NCBI RefSeq assembly: GCF_945957265.1
Contig: NZ_CAMFKO010000009.1
Span: forward strand, 1-64,000
Length of the DNA stretch: 64,000 nt
Source: an uncultured Dechloromonas sp.
GTDB taxonomy: Bacteria > Pseudomonadota > Gammaproteobacteria > Burkholderiales > Rhodocyclaceae
Direction: 5' to 3'
Below are positions 25,677 to 33,755 of the stretch, one piece after another; position 1 is the first letter of the stretch; each line of letters opens with the position of its first letter. The position numbers were made by a program, and so were the translations under genes. The notes below the pieces were generated by a model. The model had not been told where the DNA came from and searched no databases. It saw nothing but the letters and a program-made list of their open reading frames with translations.

Positions 25677-27959
25677 TTACTTGACCTTCTTGGCGCCGTT
25701 CTGCTCAAGGTAGGTCTTGGCGCGGAGGCCGAGGTCGGCTGCCTTGACCTGGTACTGCCACACTTGCTCAGCCCACAGGTTGGCTTGTTCCCAATCCTTC
25801 TTGGCGGCTGCGGCTTCGTGCTTGGCCTTGGCATCCTTCATCTTGCCGAGCTGGTCGGTTGCATCGTCGACCATGGCCACGACATCCGGGAAGTCCTTGA
25901 AGTTCACGCTGGTGATGTAACCCACCACGGAATCGATGACGGCCTGGGTGTCAGCAACCTTCTTGACGGTCGCCTTGTAGTCGGCTTCGGTGTAGTTCTG
26001 CTTGGCCATCTCGGTCTTGGTCGGCTTCCAGCCCTTCGGCTTGACGAGCAGGTAGCCTTGCATTTCGAGGTGCAGCGCGGAGCAGAATTCCGTGCAGTAG
26101 TACGGATAGACGCCTTCCTTGTCGGCCTTGAACTTGACGGTGACCGTCTTGCCCGGTTCCACGGAAGCATGGACGTTGTAGGTCGACACGGTGAAGCCGT
26201 GGGTTTCGTCCTGGGCACGTTCGAGGTTGGTCAGGTGGATGGTGATTTCGTCGCCCACTTCAGCCTCGATGGTTTCCGGCGTGATGTGCGAGCGGATCAG
26301 CGTACCCTTGACCTCGATCTTGTTGCCCTTCTTGGTGGTGACTTCCTCGCCGGCGCGGACGGCACCCGGGTGCGGCTTGTCCGTGCGGGAGTCGGTACCG
26401 ACCTTGTAGCGGACGCCCGGCTTCAGCTTGGTGGCGTCGATGGCGACGGCGTAGTGCGGCTCGCCCAGCGGCAGCGGCATGTCGTACAACAGTTGCATCT
26501 TGTCGTTCGAGATGTCGATCAGCTGGTGGTTCTGCGGGTGCAGCGGGCCGACCGGCACGAAGCGGTCGATGGCCAGCTTGTTCAGCGCGACCAGGTAACG
26601 GCCCTTCGGATCGGCGGAGTCGCCTTCCATGGCCATCAGGTGGCCGATGTTGTAGTGCACCGAGATCTTGTCGAGCACCTTGCCTTCGCAGTAGTTCCAC
26701 TTGGCGACTTGCGAATCGACGTACAGCGAGGTGTAGGCGATGCAGGACTTGGAATCGTACTGGGTGTGCAGGGGGCCGAGGCCGAGCTGGACTTGCGTGT
26801 GCAGCGCGTCCTTCATGCCGATAACCGGGATGCCGTACGGATCCTTGGATTCGAACTTGCCGGCCTTGATGGCGGCCTGGATCTTCTCGAAGGAGTAGAC
26901 GGAGACGTGGGTGTCCAGCTTGCCGGAAACGACCAGCAGCTTGCCGTCCGGGCTGACGTCGACGCCGTGCGGCGACTTCGGCTCGGGGATCAGGAAGAGG
27001 ACGCCTTCCTTGACGGAGACATCCATCGGCAGGACCTTGTGGCCGTTGATGGTCTTCGCCTTGCCGGCGGCGACCAGTTCGGCGGCCTTCTTCCAGTTGA
27101 TCACGTGCAGGTAGTCGGTGTCCTTGGCGGAGCAGCCGGCTTCATACGGCGGACGGCCCTTTTCGATACCGCCGACGTAACGCTCGGAGCAGAAGGAGTT
27201 GGTGAAGGACCAGCCGTCGGACGGCCCCTTGCCGGCGTCGGACAAGTCCTGCGAGTACGGCGGCAGTTCGAGGGAGAAGGATTCCTTCGGGTTGATGCGG
27301 CCTTCCTTGCGGTCGAACTTCCAGTAGGTCACGCCGCCACGGTACTTCTCGTTGAATTCTTCGAGCGGATAGAACTTCTTGTTTTCCAGCGGAGCGGCGT
27401 ACTGGGCGGCTTCGATGACGTACTCGGTGTTCGGCGTGACGAAGGCGCCGCCGTGTTCCGACTTGTAGATCGGGTTGACCACGATCTGCTTGGTTTCGAA
27501 GTCGCGCAGGTCGATCACGGCGAGGCGCGGGTTGGCCTTGTCGTTGATGAACAGGAACTGACCGTCGTACTTGCCCTGGGTTTCGGAAATGGCCGGGTGG
27601 TGCGTATCGCCCCAGTTGATTTCCTTGCCGTCGATGTTGCCCTGGCGCAGCACGGCCTTGGAGTTTTCATCGAAGCCGTAGCCCTGCCACGGTTCCGGGG
27701 TGAAGACCGCGAGGTACTTCAGGATGCGCATGGACGGAATGCCATACACGATGACCTGGCCGGACTGGCCGCCCGAGCTGAAGACGACGAATTCATCGCG
27801 CTTGCCGGTCGGGACATAGGTCTTGGCCGCGGCCAGCAGGTCCTGCTGGCTCAGGTTACGACGCTTCATCACGTCCTGCAGCGATTCTGCGGACCACGCG
27901 GTGGCGGCAAAACCGGCTGCGAGCAGCAACGCAGTTGTTTTCACTGCAAATTTACTCAT
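25677..27959 (-). CDS. nosZ: NosZ, nitrous oxide reductase, clade II (Sec-exported)
   Basis: A 760-residue periplasmic copper enzyme that reduces N2O to N2. The signal peptide (residues 1-24, MSKFAVKTTALLLAAGFAAT...) has no twin arginine, which with the nosB/G/H/C context marks clade II. The seven-bladed propeller carries CuZ histidines, for example DTHHPA near 120, PHGVDVSPDG near 330 and a later HPQNH. The cupredoxin domain has the CuA ligand set CTEFCSALHLEM near residues 622-633. A helical tail of about 110 residues (645-760) follows with no heme motif. The ATG at 27959 has GGGAG at good spacing; an ATG two codons earlier is too close to it. Confidence 0.97.
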   Translation of the reverse strand: MSKFAVKTTALLLAAGFAATAWSAESLQDVMKRRNLSQQDLLAAAKTYVPTGKRDEFVVFSSGGQSGQVIVYGIPSMRILKYLAVFTPEPWQGYGFDENSKAVLRQGNIDGKEINWGDTHHPAISETQGKYDGQFLFINDKANPRLAVIDLRDFETKQIVVNPIYKSEHGGAFVTPNTEYVIEAAQYAAPLENKKFYPLEEFNEKYRGGVTYWKFDRKEGRINPKESFSLELPPYSQDLSDAGKGPSDGWSFTNSFCSERYVGGIEKGRPPYEAGCSAKDTDYLHVINWKKAAELVAAGKAKTINGHKVLPMDVSVKEGVLFLIPEPKSPHGVDVSPDGKLLVVSGKLDTHVSVYSFEKIQAAIKAGKFESKDPYGIPVIGMKDALHTQVQLGLGPLHTQYDSKSCIAYTSLYVDSQVAKWNYCEGKVLDKISVHYNIGHLMAMEGDSADPKGRYLVALNKLAIDRFVPVGPLHPQNHQLIDISNDKMQLLYDMPLPLGEPHYAVAIDATKLKPGVRYKVGTDSRTDKPHPGAVRAGEEVTTKKGNKIEVKGTLIRSHITPETIEAEVGDEITIHLTNLERAQDETHGFTVSTYNVHASVEPGKTVTVKFKADKEGVYPYYCTEFCSALHLEMQGYLLVKPKGWKPTKTEMAKQNYTEADYKATVKKVADTQAVIDSVVGYITSVNFKDFPDVVAMVDDATDQLGKMKDAKAKHEAAAAKKDWEQANLWAEQVWQYQVKAADLGLRAKTYLEQNGAKKVK

Positions 27960-28012
27960 TTTCATTACTCCCAGACAAGAAGTGAGAACTTCCAATTCCC
28001 CCATTACCGCAT

Positions 28013-28027
28013 GTGACAAAATGTCAC
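28013..28027. promoter_or_regulatory. Perfect palindrome in the nosZ leader
   Basis: GTGACAAAATGTCAC is a 6-bp perfect inverted repeat with a 3-base centre. It lies 54 bases before the nosZ ATG, at about +13 to +27 from the predicted start, a typical repressor-operator position. It could also form a short RNA hairpin. The cognate regulator is not recognised. Confidence 0.5.
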
Positions 28028-28045
28028 TGCGACAATATGCCGCAC

Positions 28046-28087
28046 ACTCTATTCCCGGGCGTATGTGAAAGAATTGATCTTTGTTAA
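28046..28087 (-). promoter_or_regulatory. Candidate FNR/Dnr-type promoter of nosZ
   Basis: On the minus strand TTAAC-AAAG-ATCAA (28074-28087; 9 of 10 matches to TTGAC-N4-ATCAA) is centred at 28080.5. TAGAGT (28046-28051; 4 of 6, with the key first, second and last bases) predicts a start at 28039, so the box is centred at -41.5. The leader would be 80 bases and contain the palindrome at 28013-28027. Confidence 0.6.
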
Positions 28088-28170
28088 ATTCAAGTTGCTT
28101 GTATCGGCGAAAATGCACGCTCCTCAACGCTTTTGTCCGGTTGCGCGACTTTGTGAATAAAAAAATACTG

Positions 28171-28623
28171 ATGGATGTGATCGGCATGGAGTTGATCGCC
28201 CTGGTCGTGGTTGCCGGCTACAAGCTGTCGCCGATGCTGCTGCCGAAAGCCGATGTCACCGTGTTTTCCGATCCTGCCTGCAATTTGCAAAAGGCGACCT
28301 GTCCGGTGACCCTGCCGTCGGGGGGCAGGATCGAGCTTTCGCTGGGCGCGCGCGCCATTCCGCTGGTCAAGCCGTTCGGGATCGAAGTGACAACCAGCGG
28401 CTTCGCGGCGGAGCGCGTCGAGGTCGATTTCGTCGGAGTTGACATGAACATGGGTTACAACCGTCCGGAGCTGGCCTTGCGCGGCGAAGGGCGTTTCGCC
28501 GGCGAGACGACCTTGCCGGTCTGCATTTCCGGGCATATGGACTGGCAGGCGACCGTGCTGGTCGAGACGGGCAACCAGCGCATCGCCGTTCCTTACCGCT
28601 TTGCCACCGGAGGGCAGGAGTGA
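28171..28623 (+). CDS. FixH-like membrane-anchored protein next to SCO1
   Basis: A protein of about 150 residues with one N-terminal transmembrane helix (MELIALVVVAGYKLS region) and an extracytoplasmic beta-rich domain. It has a cysteine pair (DPACNLQKATC) and a methionine motif VDMNMGYNRPEL resembling the M-x-M-G-x-N element of FixH-like and CuA-assembly accessory proteins. The start is uncertain: ATG at 28171, ATG at 28186 and GTG at 28153 are in frame and none has a clear ribosome site. It overlaps the SCO1 gene by one base and is divergent from nosZ, so a role in copper delivery to NosZ or a terminal oxidase is plausible but not established. Confidence 0.6.
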   Translation: MDVIGMELIALVVVAGYKLSPMLLPKADVTVFSDPACNLQKATCPVTLPSGGRIELSLGARAIPLVKPFGIEVTTSGFAAERVEVDFVGVDMNMGYNRPELALRGEGRFAGETTLPVCISGHMDWQATVLVETGNQRIAVPYRFATGGQE

Positions 28624-29225
28624 TGGGCGAACGTTTGCTGGGCCTGGCGGCGATCGTGCTGGCCATTGCCATTGCCGGATTGGCGCTGTTCTGGAAGCCG
28701 GAAATGCCCGAGCGGCCGATTCCGCGCGCCCCGCTTGTGGCGGGCGGCAATTTCACCCTGCAGTCGGTGGCCGGCCCCGTTTCGCTGAGCGACTACAAGG
28801 GCAAGCTGGTGCTCCTGTATTTCGGCTATACCTATTGCCCGGACGTTTGCCCGACGTCATTGGCGGCGACCGCCGAGGGCCTCAAGCAATTGACGCCGGA
28901 AGAGCAGGCCAGGGTCGCGATGATCTTCATTTCGGTGGACCCGAAGCGCGACACGCCGGCGCGACTGAAGGAGTACGCCGAGTTCTTCCATCCGTCCATC
29001 GTCGGCGTGACCGGCAATGCCGAGGTTGTCGCCGAGGTTGCGAAGCGCTATGGCGTGTTCTACGCGGAGCAGAAGGTCGACACGGCGGGGGGCGGCTACG
29101 TGGTCGACCATTCGTCCGATACCTTCATCGTCGGGCCTGGCGGCGCGGTGGTCGGCAAGATCGCCCATGCCACGCCGCCGGACCAGGTCGTCGTGGCCGT
29201 CCGAAAATATTTGAATCAACCGTGA
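28623..29225 (+). CDS. SCO1/SenC copper metallochaperone
   Basis: A 200-residue membrane-tethered thioredoxin-fold protein. TM at about residues 5-24, the copper ligands CPDVCP near 72-77 and the third ligand histidine in VDHSSDTF near 162. SCO proteins insert copper into, or reduce the cysteines of, CuA sites. In this cluster the target may be the NosZ CuA centre as well as cytochrome oxidase subunit II. A GGAGGGCAGGAG site lies in the upstream gene, and the ATG overlaps its stop (TGATG). The PCuAC gene follows after 14 bases. Confidence 0.92.
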   Translation: MGERLLGLAAIVLAIAIAGLALFWKPEMPERPIPRAPLVAGGNFTLQSVAGPVSLSDYKGKLVLLYFGYTYCPDVCPTSLAATAEGLKQLTPEEQARVAMIFISVDPKRDTPARLKEYAEFFHPSIVGVTGNAEVVAEVAKRYGVFYAEQKVDTAGGGYVVDHSSDTFIVGPGGAVVGKIAHATPPDQVVVAVRKYLNQP

Positions 29226-29239
29226 AGGAGTGCAAGTCA

Positions 29240-29704
29240 ATGAAGCGCGTTTCCCTGTTTGCTGCCAGCCTGCTTTTTTCCGCCGGGGTGTTTGCCGGTT
29301 CCGCCGACCAGGTCGTGGTCCAGGACCCCTACGTTCGACTCGCTCCGCCCAACGCGCCCGCGACGGGGGCGTTCATGGTGATCAAGAACAACGGCGACAA
29401 GGACGTCAAGGTCGTCAAGGCCGAAAACACGGCCTCTAAGGTGACCGAACTGCACACTCACCTGAACGAGGGGGGGGTCATGAAAATGCGCCCGGTGCCC
29501 AGCGTCGAGATCAAGGCCAAGGGCGAGGCCGTGCTCAAGCCCGGCGGCATGCACGTGATGCTGATCGACCTCAAGGCCGCCATGAAGGAGGGGGATATCG
29601 TCCCGATTACCTTCACCTTCGAGGATGGCAGCACGAAGAAGGTCGACGCCAAGGTGGTTCGCCCGATGGCGGCTGGCGCCCCGATGCCGGAGCACAAGCA
29701 CTGA
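29240..29704 (+). CDS. PCuAC periplasmic copper chaperone
   Basis: A 154-residue exported protein with a signal peptide (residues 1-19, ending GVFAGS) and the PCuAC copper-site pattern H(M)x10Mx21HxM, seen as LHTHLNEGGVMKM followed by GGMHVML. The C-terminus ends in a second possible metal site PMPEHKH. PCuAC binds Cu(I) and loads CuA or SCO proteins. With the FixH-like and SCO genes it makes a three-gene copper unit facing nosZ, closed by a double hairpin terminator. Confidence 0.92.
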   Translation: MKRVSLFAASLLFSAGVFAGSADQVVVQDPYVRLAPPNAPATGAFMVIKNNGDKDVKVVKAENTASKVTELHTHLNEGGVMKMRPVPSVEIKAKGEAVLKPGGMHVMLIDLKAAMKEGDIVPITFTFEDGSTKKVDAKVVRPMAAGAPMPEHKH

Positions 29705-29728
29705 GCGGATAGCCCTTCCCCGCCGTTT

Positions 29729-29784
29729 GCCGGACCGCCGTCCGGCACCCCTCAGGCGCCCATCCGGGCGCCTGATTGCTTTCC
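29729..29784 (+). terminator. Tandem hairpin terminator after the PCuAC gene
   Basis: Two perfect stems in a row: GCCGGAC / GTCCGGC (29729-29746) and CAGGCGCCC / GGGCGCCTG with an ATCC loop (29753-29774), the second followed by ATTGCTTT. Ends the copper-chaperone operon. Confidence 0.75.
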
Positions 29785-29916
29785 GGGCCGCACCGCGCCC
29801 TGTCGTCGGGAATCGGGAAGGCCATCGACGGAGCGCACGGGACTTGGTGTTTCCCCTGAATGGCCCGAAAAGGGTGTTGTGCTACCCTTGAGTGCTCCCC
29901 ACTAGCCTGTCTGACG

Positions 29917-31185
29917 ATGATCGATTCCACCATCAGCCTGCCCGAAATCTTTGCCGCCGCCATTTTCGCCCTGGCGGTGCTACATACCTTCTCGACCAAA
30001 CTGTTCGCCCATCTCGCGCACGTGCAGCCACGGCATGCGGGCTTGTGGCACCTGCTCGCCGAGGTCGAGGTGGTCTTCGGTTTCTGGGCTTTCGTGCTGC
30101 TTGCCGTGCTGTTTGCCCTGACGGGCAAGACCGATGCCATCGATTACATGGAAAGCCGGAATTTCACGGAGCCGCTGTTCGTCTTCGTGATCATGGTCAT
30201 TGCCGCCAGCCGGCCGATCCTGGAGTTTTGCGGTGCCGCCGTGCGCGGCGTGGCGGGCATGCTGCCGATGGCGCGCGAAGTGGCGATCTTCTTCCTGTGC
30301 CTGACGCTGATTCCCTTGCTCGGCTCCTTCATTACCGAACCCGCCGCGATGACCCTGGCGGCGCTCATGTTGCGCGACCGCTACTTTTCGCAAGACATCA
30401 GCTCGCGCCTCAAGTACGCAACGCTCGGCGTCCTGTTCGTGAATGTGTCGATCGGCGGCACGCTGACCAGCTTTGGCGCTCCCCCGGTATTGATGGTGGC
30501 CGCCACTTGGAGCTGGGATACGGCCTTCATGTTCACGACTTTCGGCTGGAAGGCCGCGCTGGCCGTGCTGCTGAACGCTTCGCTGCTGACCGTCCTTTTC
30601 CGTGGCGAATTGGCGGGAACGGCGGGGCAGGGCAAGGCCGCCGACAAGTTGGGCGTGCCGCTTTCGGTCGCCATGATCCATTTGGTGTTTCTCGTCGCGG
30701 TGGTGCTTTTTGCCCATCATCCGTCCATCTTCATGGGGATATTCCTGCTCTTCCTCGGCTACACGGAAGCCTATGAGCGCTACCAGGACCGCCTGATCCT
30801 GCGCGAAGGCTTGCTGGTGGCGTTTTTCCTGGCCGGCCTGATCGTTCTCGGCGGCCTGCAGCAGTGGTGGCTGCAGAAGACCCTGCTCGGCGTCGAGCCG
30901 ACGCTCCTGTTTTTCCTGGCCACCGGATTGACGGCGATCACCGACAATGCCGCGCTGACCTACCTGGCTTCGCTGGTCGAGGGGGTGACGCCAGCCTTCC
31001 AGTACGCGATCGTGGCCGGCGCCGTGACCGGCGGCGGCCTGACCATCATCGCCAATGCGCCCAACCCTGCGGGCATCGCGATCCTGAAATCCAGCTTTGC
31101 CGACGAGTCGGTCAGCCCGCTCGGGCTTTTCCTGGCGGCACTGCCGCCGACGGTGGTCGCCGCCCTCGCGTTTTTGCTGCTCTAG
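29917..31185 (+). CDS. Putative Na+/H+ antiporter, PF07399 type
   Basis: A 422-residue integral membrane protein with about eleven hydrophobic helices. The sequence (FITEPAAMTLAALMLRD, GGTLTSFGAPPVLMVA and TAITDNAALTYLASLV) is that of the PF07399 putative antiporter family, related to the ion transporter superfamily. Ion selectivity is unproven. Two similar half-motifs with TEPA and TDNA suggest an internal repeat. The ATG at 29917 lacks a strong ribosome site. It is monocistronic, between the copper operon and the RegAB genes on the opposite strand. Confidence 0.8.
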   Translation: MIDSTISLPEIFAAAIFALAVLHTFSTKLFAHLAHVQPRHAGLWHLLAEVEVVFGFWAFVLLAVLFALTGKTDAIDYMESRNFTEPLFVFVIMVIAASRPILEFCGAAVRGVAGMLPMAREVAIFFLCLTLIPLLGSFITEPAAMTLAALMLRDRYFSQDISSRLKYATLGVLFVNVSIGGTLTSFGAPPVLMVAATWSWDTAFMFTTFGWKAALAVLLNASLLTVLFRGELAGTAGQGKAADKLGVPLSVAMIHLVFLVAVVLFAHHPSIFMGIFLLFLGYTEAYERYQDRLILREGLLVAFFLAGLIVLGGLQQWWLQKTLLGVEPTLLFFLATGLTAITDNAALTYLASLVEGVTPAFQYAIVAGAVTGGGLTIIANAPNPAGIAILKSSFADESVSPLGLFLAALPPTVVAALAFLLL

Positions 31186-31206
31186 GCGGCGTGCCGTCGC
31201 GGCGGC

Positions 31207-31740
31207 TCAGTTCTTGACGGGCCGTTTCGACAGCTTGCGCTGCAGGGTGCGCCGATGCATCTTCAGCGCCCGTGCCGTCGCCGAGATGTTGCCGTCGTTT
31301 TCGTTGAGTACCCGCTGGATGTGTTCCCATTCCAGGCGGTCGACGGAGAGCGGCTCATCGGATATCGGGAGGTCGAAGTCGGGGTCGCCGTCATCGTCGA
31401 AGGCCGACAGGATGGCCTCGATCTCGACCGGTTTGGCGAGGTACTGGATGGCGCCCAGCTTCACCGCATCGACGGCCGTGGCAATGCTGGCGTAGCCGGT
31501 CAGCACCACGATGCGGCAGTCCGCCCGGATCTCCAGCAGCTTGGGGATCAGCGCCAGCCCGGAGTGGCCGTCGAGGTTGAGATCGAGGATGACGTTGCCG
31601 GGCTTGAGTTCGCGGGCCCTGTCCAGCGCCGACTGGACGTCCCGGGCGCCGCAGGCCTTGTAGCCACGGCGTTCCAGGGTGCGGACGAGAATGGTGTTGA
31701 AGCTCGGGTCATCGTCGATGACCAGCATCGGTTCGCTCAT
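31207..31740 (-). CDS. regA: RegA/PrrA/ActR-type response regulator
   Basis: A 177-residue two-domain regulator. The receiver has DDD near residues 9-11, the phospho-aspartate in VILDLNLDG near 53 and lysine in YLAKPV. A proline-poor linker is followed by a Fis-type helix-turn-helix (NDGNISATARALKMHRRTLQRKL) almost identical in type to RegA/PrrA/RoxR. These regulators switch on respiratory, denitrification and cytochrome genes when the quinone pool is reduced. It overlaps the RegB stop by 4 bases. Confidence 0.92.
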   Translation of the reverse strand: MSEPMLVIDDDPSFNTILVRTLERRGYKACGARDVQSALDRARELKPGNVILDLNLDGHSGLALIPKLLEIRADCRIVVLTGYASIATAVDAVKLGAIQYLAKPVEIEAILSAFDDDGDPDFDLPISDEPLSVDRLEWEHIQRVLNENDGNISATARALKMHRRTLQRKLSKRPVKN

Positions 31741-32996
31741 GGTTTCACTCTTGGCAGTTCGATACGGGCGAGGGCGCCGCCCTCGTCGCGATTGATCAGG
31801 GAAAGCCGGCCGCCGAGTTGTTCGATGGCCGTTTTGGTCAGCATCAGGCCGACCCCGCTGCCGCGTTCGTGAACCGGAAAATCGGACTGCCCGCCATGGG
31901 CCAGCACGTCGGGCGGGAATCCGGGGCCGCGGTCGCGGATTTCGAAGCAGATTTCGTCGACGCTCCATCCCAGGCGAATCTCCAGGGGGTGGTGGGTGGC
32001 GTTGGCGGCATTGTTCAGCAGGTTGAGCAGCGCCTGCTCCAGGCGCGGGTCGGCGACCAGGCTCGGGGCCGGGCCGTCGCTGTCCAGGATCAGCCGGCTG
32101 TTGGCCTGCGGACGAGCCGCATGCCAATGCTGGCGCAGGCTTTCCAGCCAGCGGTCGGCCGGGAGCCGTTCGGCGTTTTCCAGGCGTTCGGCGCCGGCGC
32201 GTCGCGACAGGCCGGTGATGATCTGCTTGCAGACGCCGATCTGCTGGCGGAGCAGGGCGATGTCGTCGTGAATGGCCGCGGGCAGGTTCGGGTCGTTGGC
32301 CAGTTCCCCGGCGAGCAGGGACATGGTGCCGAGCGGCGTGCCCAGTTCATGCGCGGCGCCGGCGGCGAGAGTGCCCATCGCCATCACGCGCTCGTCGCGC
32401 AGCGCCTGTTCGCGCGTCGCCGCCAGTTCGGCGTCGCGTTCGCGGATCAGCCGGGTCATGCGCACGATGATCCAGGCAATCATGGCCGCCGAGATGACGA
32501 ATATCAGCCACATGCCGATCAGGTGCAGGCGGGTCGCACGCGTTGCATCGGTCATCGGCAGGGGTATGAAGAAAACCATCAGCAGCGAGTAGGCGACGAT
32601 GGCCGTGGCGCTGATGGCGAGCACGCAGCGCGCCGGCAGGGTCAGCGCGGCGATGGCGACCGGCGGCAGGAGCAGGGAGACCAGCGGGTTGGCGGCGCCG
32701 CCGCTGAAGAACACGATGGCCGAAAGCGCGCCGATGTCGAACAGCAGCTGGCTGAACAATTCGCCGGTGCTGGCCTGCTCGCTGCGCGCCACGCGCCATT
32801 GGGCGAAGGCGTTGAACAGTCCGATCAGGGCGAGGGTGCCGAGCAGCGGCAGTTGCGGAACCGGAATGTCGAGCAGGCCGGGGGCCATCAGGACGAGCTG
32901 GATCAGGATGGCCAGGACAACCCAGCGACCCAGCACCAGGCGGCGGAGATTGGCCAGATGGTCGGTGCTTTCCGTTGTGCATGCGCTGATTGCCAT
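31737..32996 (-). CDS. regB: RegB/PrrB-type redox sensor histidine kinase
   Basis: A 419-residue kinase with six N-terminal transmembrane helices (residues about 20-185). The ubiquinone-binding motif appears as GGAANPLVS near 100. The H-box GAAHELGTPLGTMS is near 215, and the redox-active cysteine of RegB lies in QQIGVCKQII near 256. The ATPase boxes NLLNNAANA, DRGPGFP and GSGVGLML follow. It senses quinone/oxygen status and phosphorylates RegA. A possible -10 CATAAT (33004-33009, minus strand) lies beside the FNR-like box of the divergent cytochrome gene. Confidence 0.92.
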   Translation of the reverse strand: MAISACTTESTDHLANLRRLVLGRWVVLAILIQLVLMAPGLLDIPVPQLPLLGTLALIGLFNAFAQWRVARSEQASTGELFSQLLFDIGALSAIVFFSGGAANPLVSLLLPPVAIAALTLPARCVLAISATAIVAYSLLMVFFIPLPMTDATRATRLHLIGMWLIFVISAAMIAWIIVRMTRLIRERDAELAATREQALRDERVMAMGTLAAGAAHELGTPLGTMSLLAGELANDPNLPAAIHDDIALLRQQIGVCKQIITGLSRRAGAERLENAERLPADRWLESLRQHWHAARPQANSRLILDSDGPAPSLVADPRLEQALLNLLNNAANATHHPLEIRLGWSVDEICFEIRDRGPGFPPDVLAHGGQSDFPVHERGSGVGLMLTKTAIEQLGGRLSLINRDEGGALARIELPRVKP

Positions 32997-33010
32997 GGGG
33001 CGAATTATGC

Positions 33011-33052
33011 GTGATTTGTGTCAATTTACGGATGACGACTTGATGCGACAAT
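33011..33052 (+). promoter_or_regulatory. Candidate FNR/Dnr-type promoter of cytochrome c4
   Basis: GTGAT-TTGT-GTCAA (33011-33024; minus strand TTGAC-ACAA-ATCAC, 9 of 10 matches) is centred at 33017.5. GACAAT (33047-33052) with an upstream TGC forms an extended -10 predicting a start at 33059, putting the box at -41.5. The box also lies one base from a possible regB -10, where bound activator could repress regB. Confidence 0.55.
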
Positions 33053-33080
33053 TCGCCGCAGCGAACCTTGGAGTGCCTAC

Positions 33081-33755
33081 ATGAAGAAAAACCTGCGTCT
33101 TGCCGCACTGGCCGCCGCCTTGCTCTGCAGCAGCGGAAGCTTTGCCGTCGAACTCGAGAGAGGCGGCGAGAAAGGCAAGGAGATCAACGGCACCTGCGCC
33201 GCCTGCCACAGCGATAACGGGCAGGGCGGGAAGAAGGGCGAGTACCCGCGCATCGCCGGGCAGCAGGTCAAGTACCTCGAGAGCCAGTTGAAGAGCTTCC
33301 GGGCGAGGACGCGGGTCAATATCCCGATGTTCCCCTACACCCAGGAGCGCGAGCTGTCGGATGAGGACATCAAGGAAATCGCCGCCTACCTGAGCGCCAT
33401 CGAGCTGGATACCAAGATGCCGACCTATACCGGCAACGAGGATGCGCTGACCAAGCTGCTGATGGCCGACAAGGTGATGATCATCCCGCGCGCCGAGGGC
33501 GACCTGGCCAACGGCGAGAAGATCTACCAGAAGCAGTGCGCCGCCTGCCACGGCAAGACCGGCAAGGGGCGCGGCATGTTCCCGATGCTCGTCGGGCAAT
33601 ACACCAACTACCTGCAACGCCAGGTCGACCTCTATCTGAAGGGCGACCGGCCGCACGACGAGGACGGCACTGTCGGCGTGCTCAACGCGCTCAAGGCGCA
33701 GGACATCCAGGATATCCTGGCCTATCTCACCTCGATTCAGGATGCCGGAAAATGA
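33081..33755 (+). CDS. Diheme cytochrome c4
   Basis: A 224-residue periplasmic diheme cytochrome with a signal peptide (residues 1-22, ending GSFAVE) and two CAACH heme motifs near residues 39 and 151. Each is followed by a PxxxGQ motif (YPRIAGQQ and FPMLVGQY). Cytochromes c4 connect the bc1 complex or quinol dehydrogenases to terminal oxidases and denitrification reductases. It is divergent from regB and has an FNR-like promoter similar to those of nosZ and nosC2, which suggests it belongs to the same anaerobic electron-transfer set. A GGAG ribosome site is present. Confidence 0.92.
   Translation: MKKNLRLAALAAALLCSSGSFAVELERGGEKGKEINGTCAACHSDNGQGGKKGEYPRIAGQQVKYLESQLKSFRARTRVNIPMFPYTQERELSDEDIKEIAAYLSAIELDTKMPTYTGNEDALTKLLMADKVMIIPRAEGDLANGEKIYQKQCAACHGKTGKGRGMFPMLVGQYTNYLQRQVDLYLKGDRPHDEDGTVGVLNALKAQDIQDILAYLTSIQDAGK

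Noticed and set aside
25764..28016. A 750-codon open frame on the plus strand opposite nosZ
   Set aside because: nosZ is unmistakable on the minus strand, with CuA and CuZ motifs; the plus frame is its shadow and has no domain.
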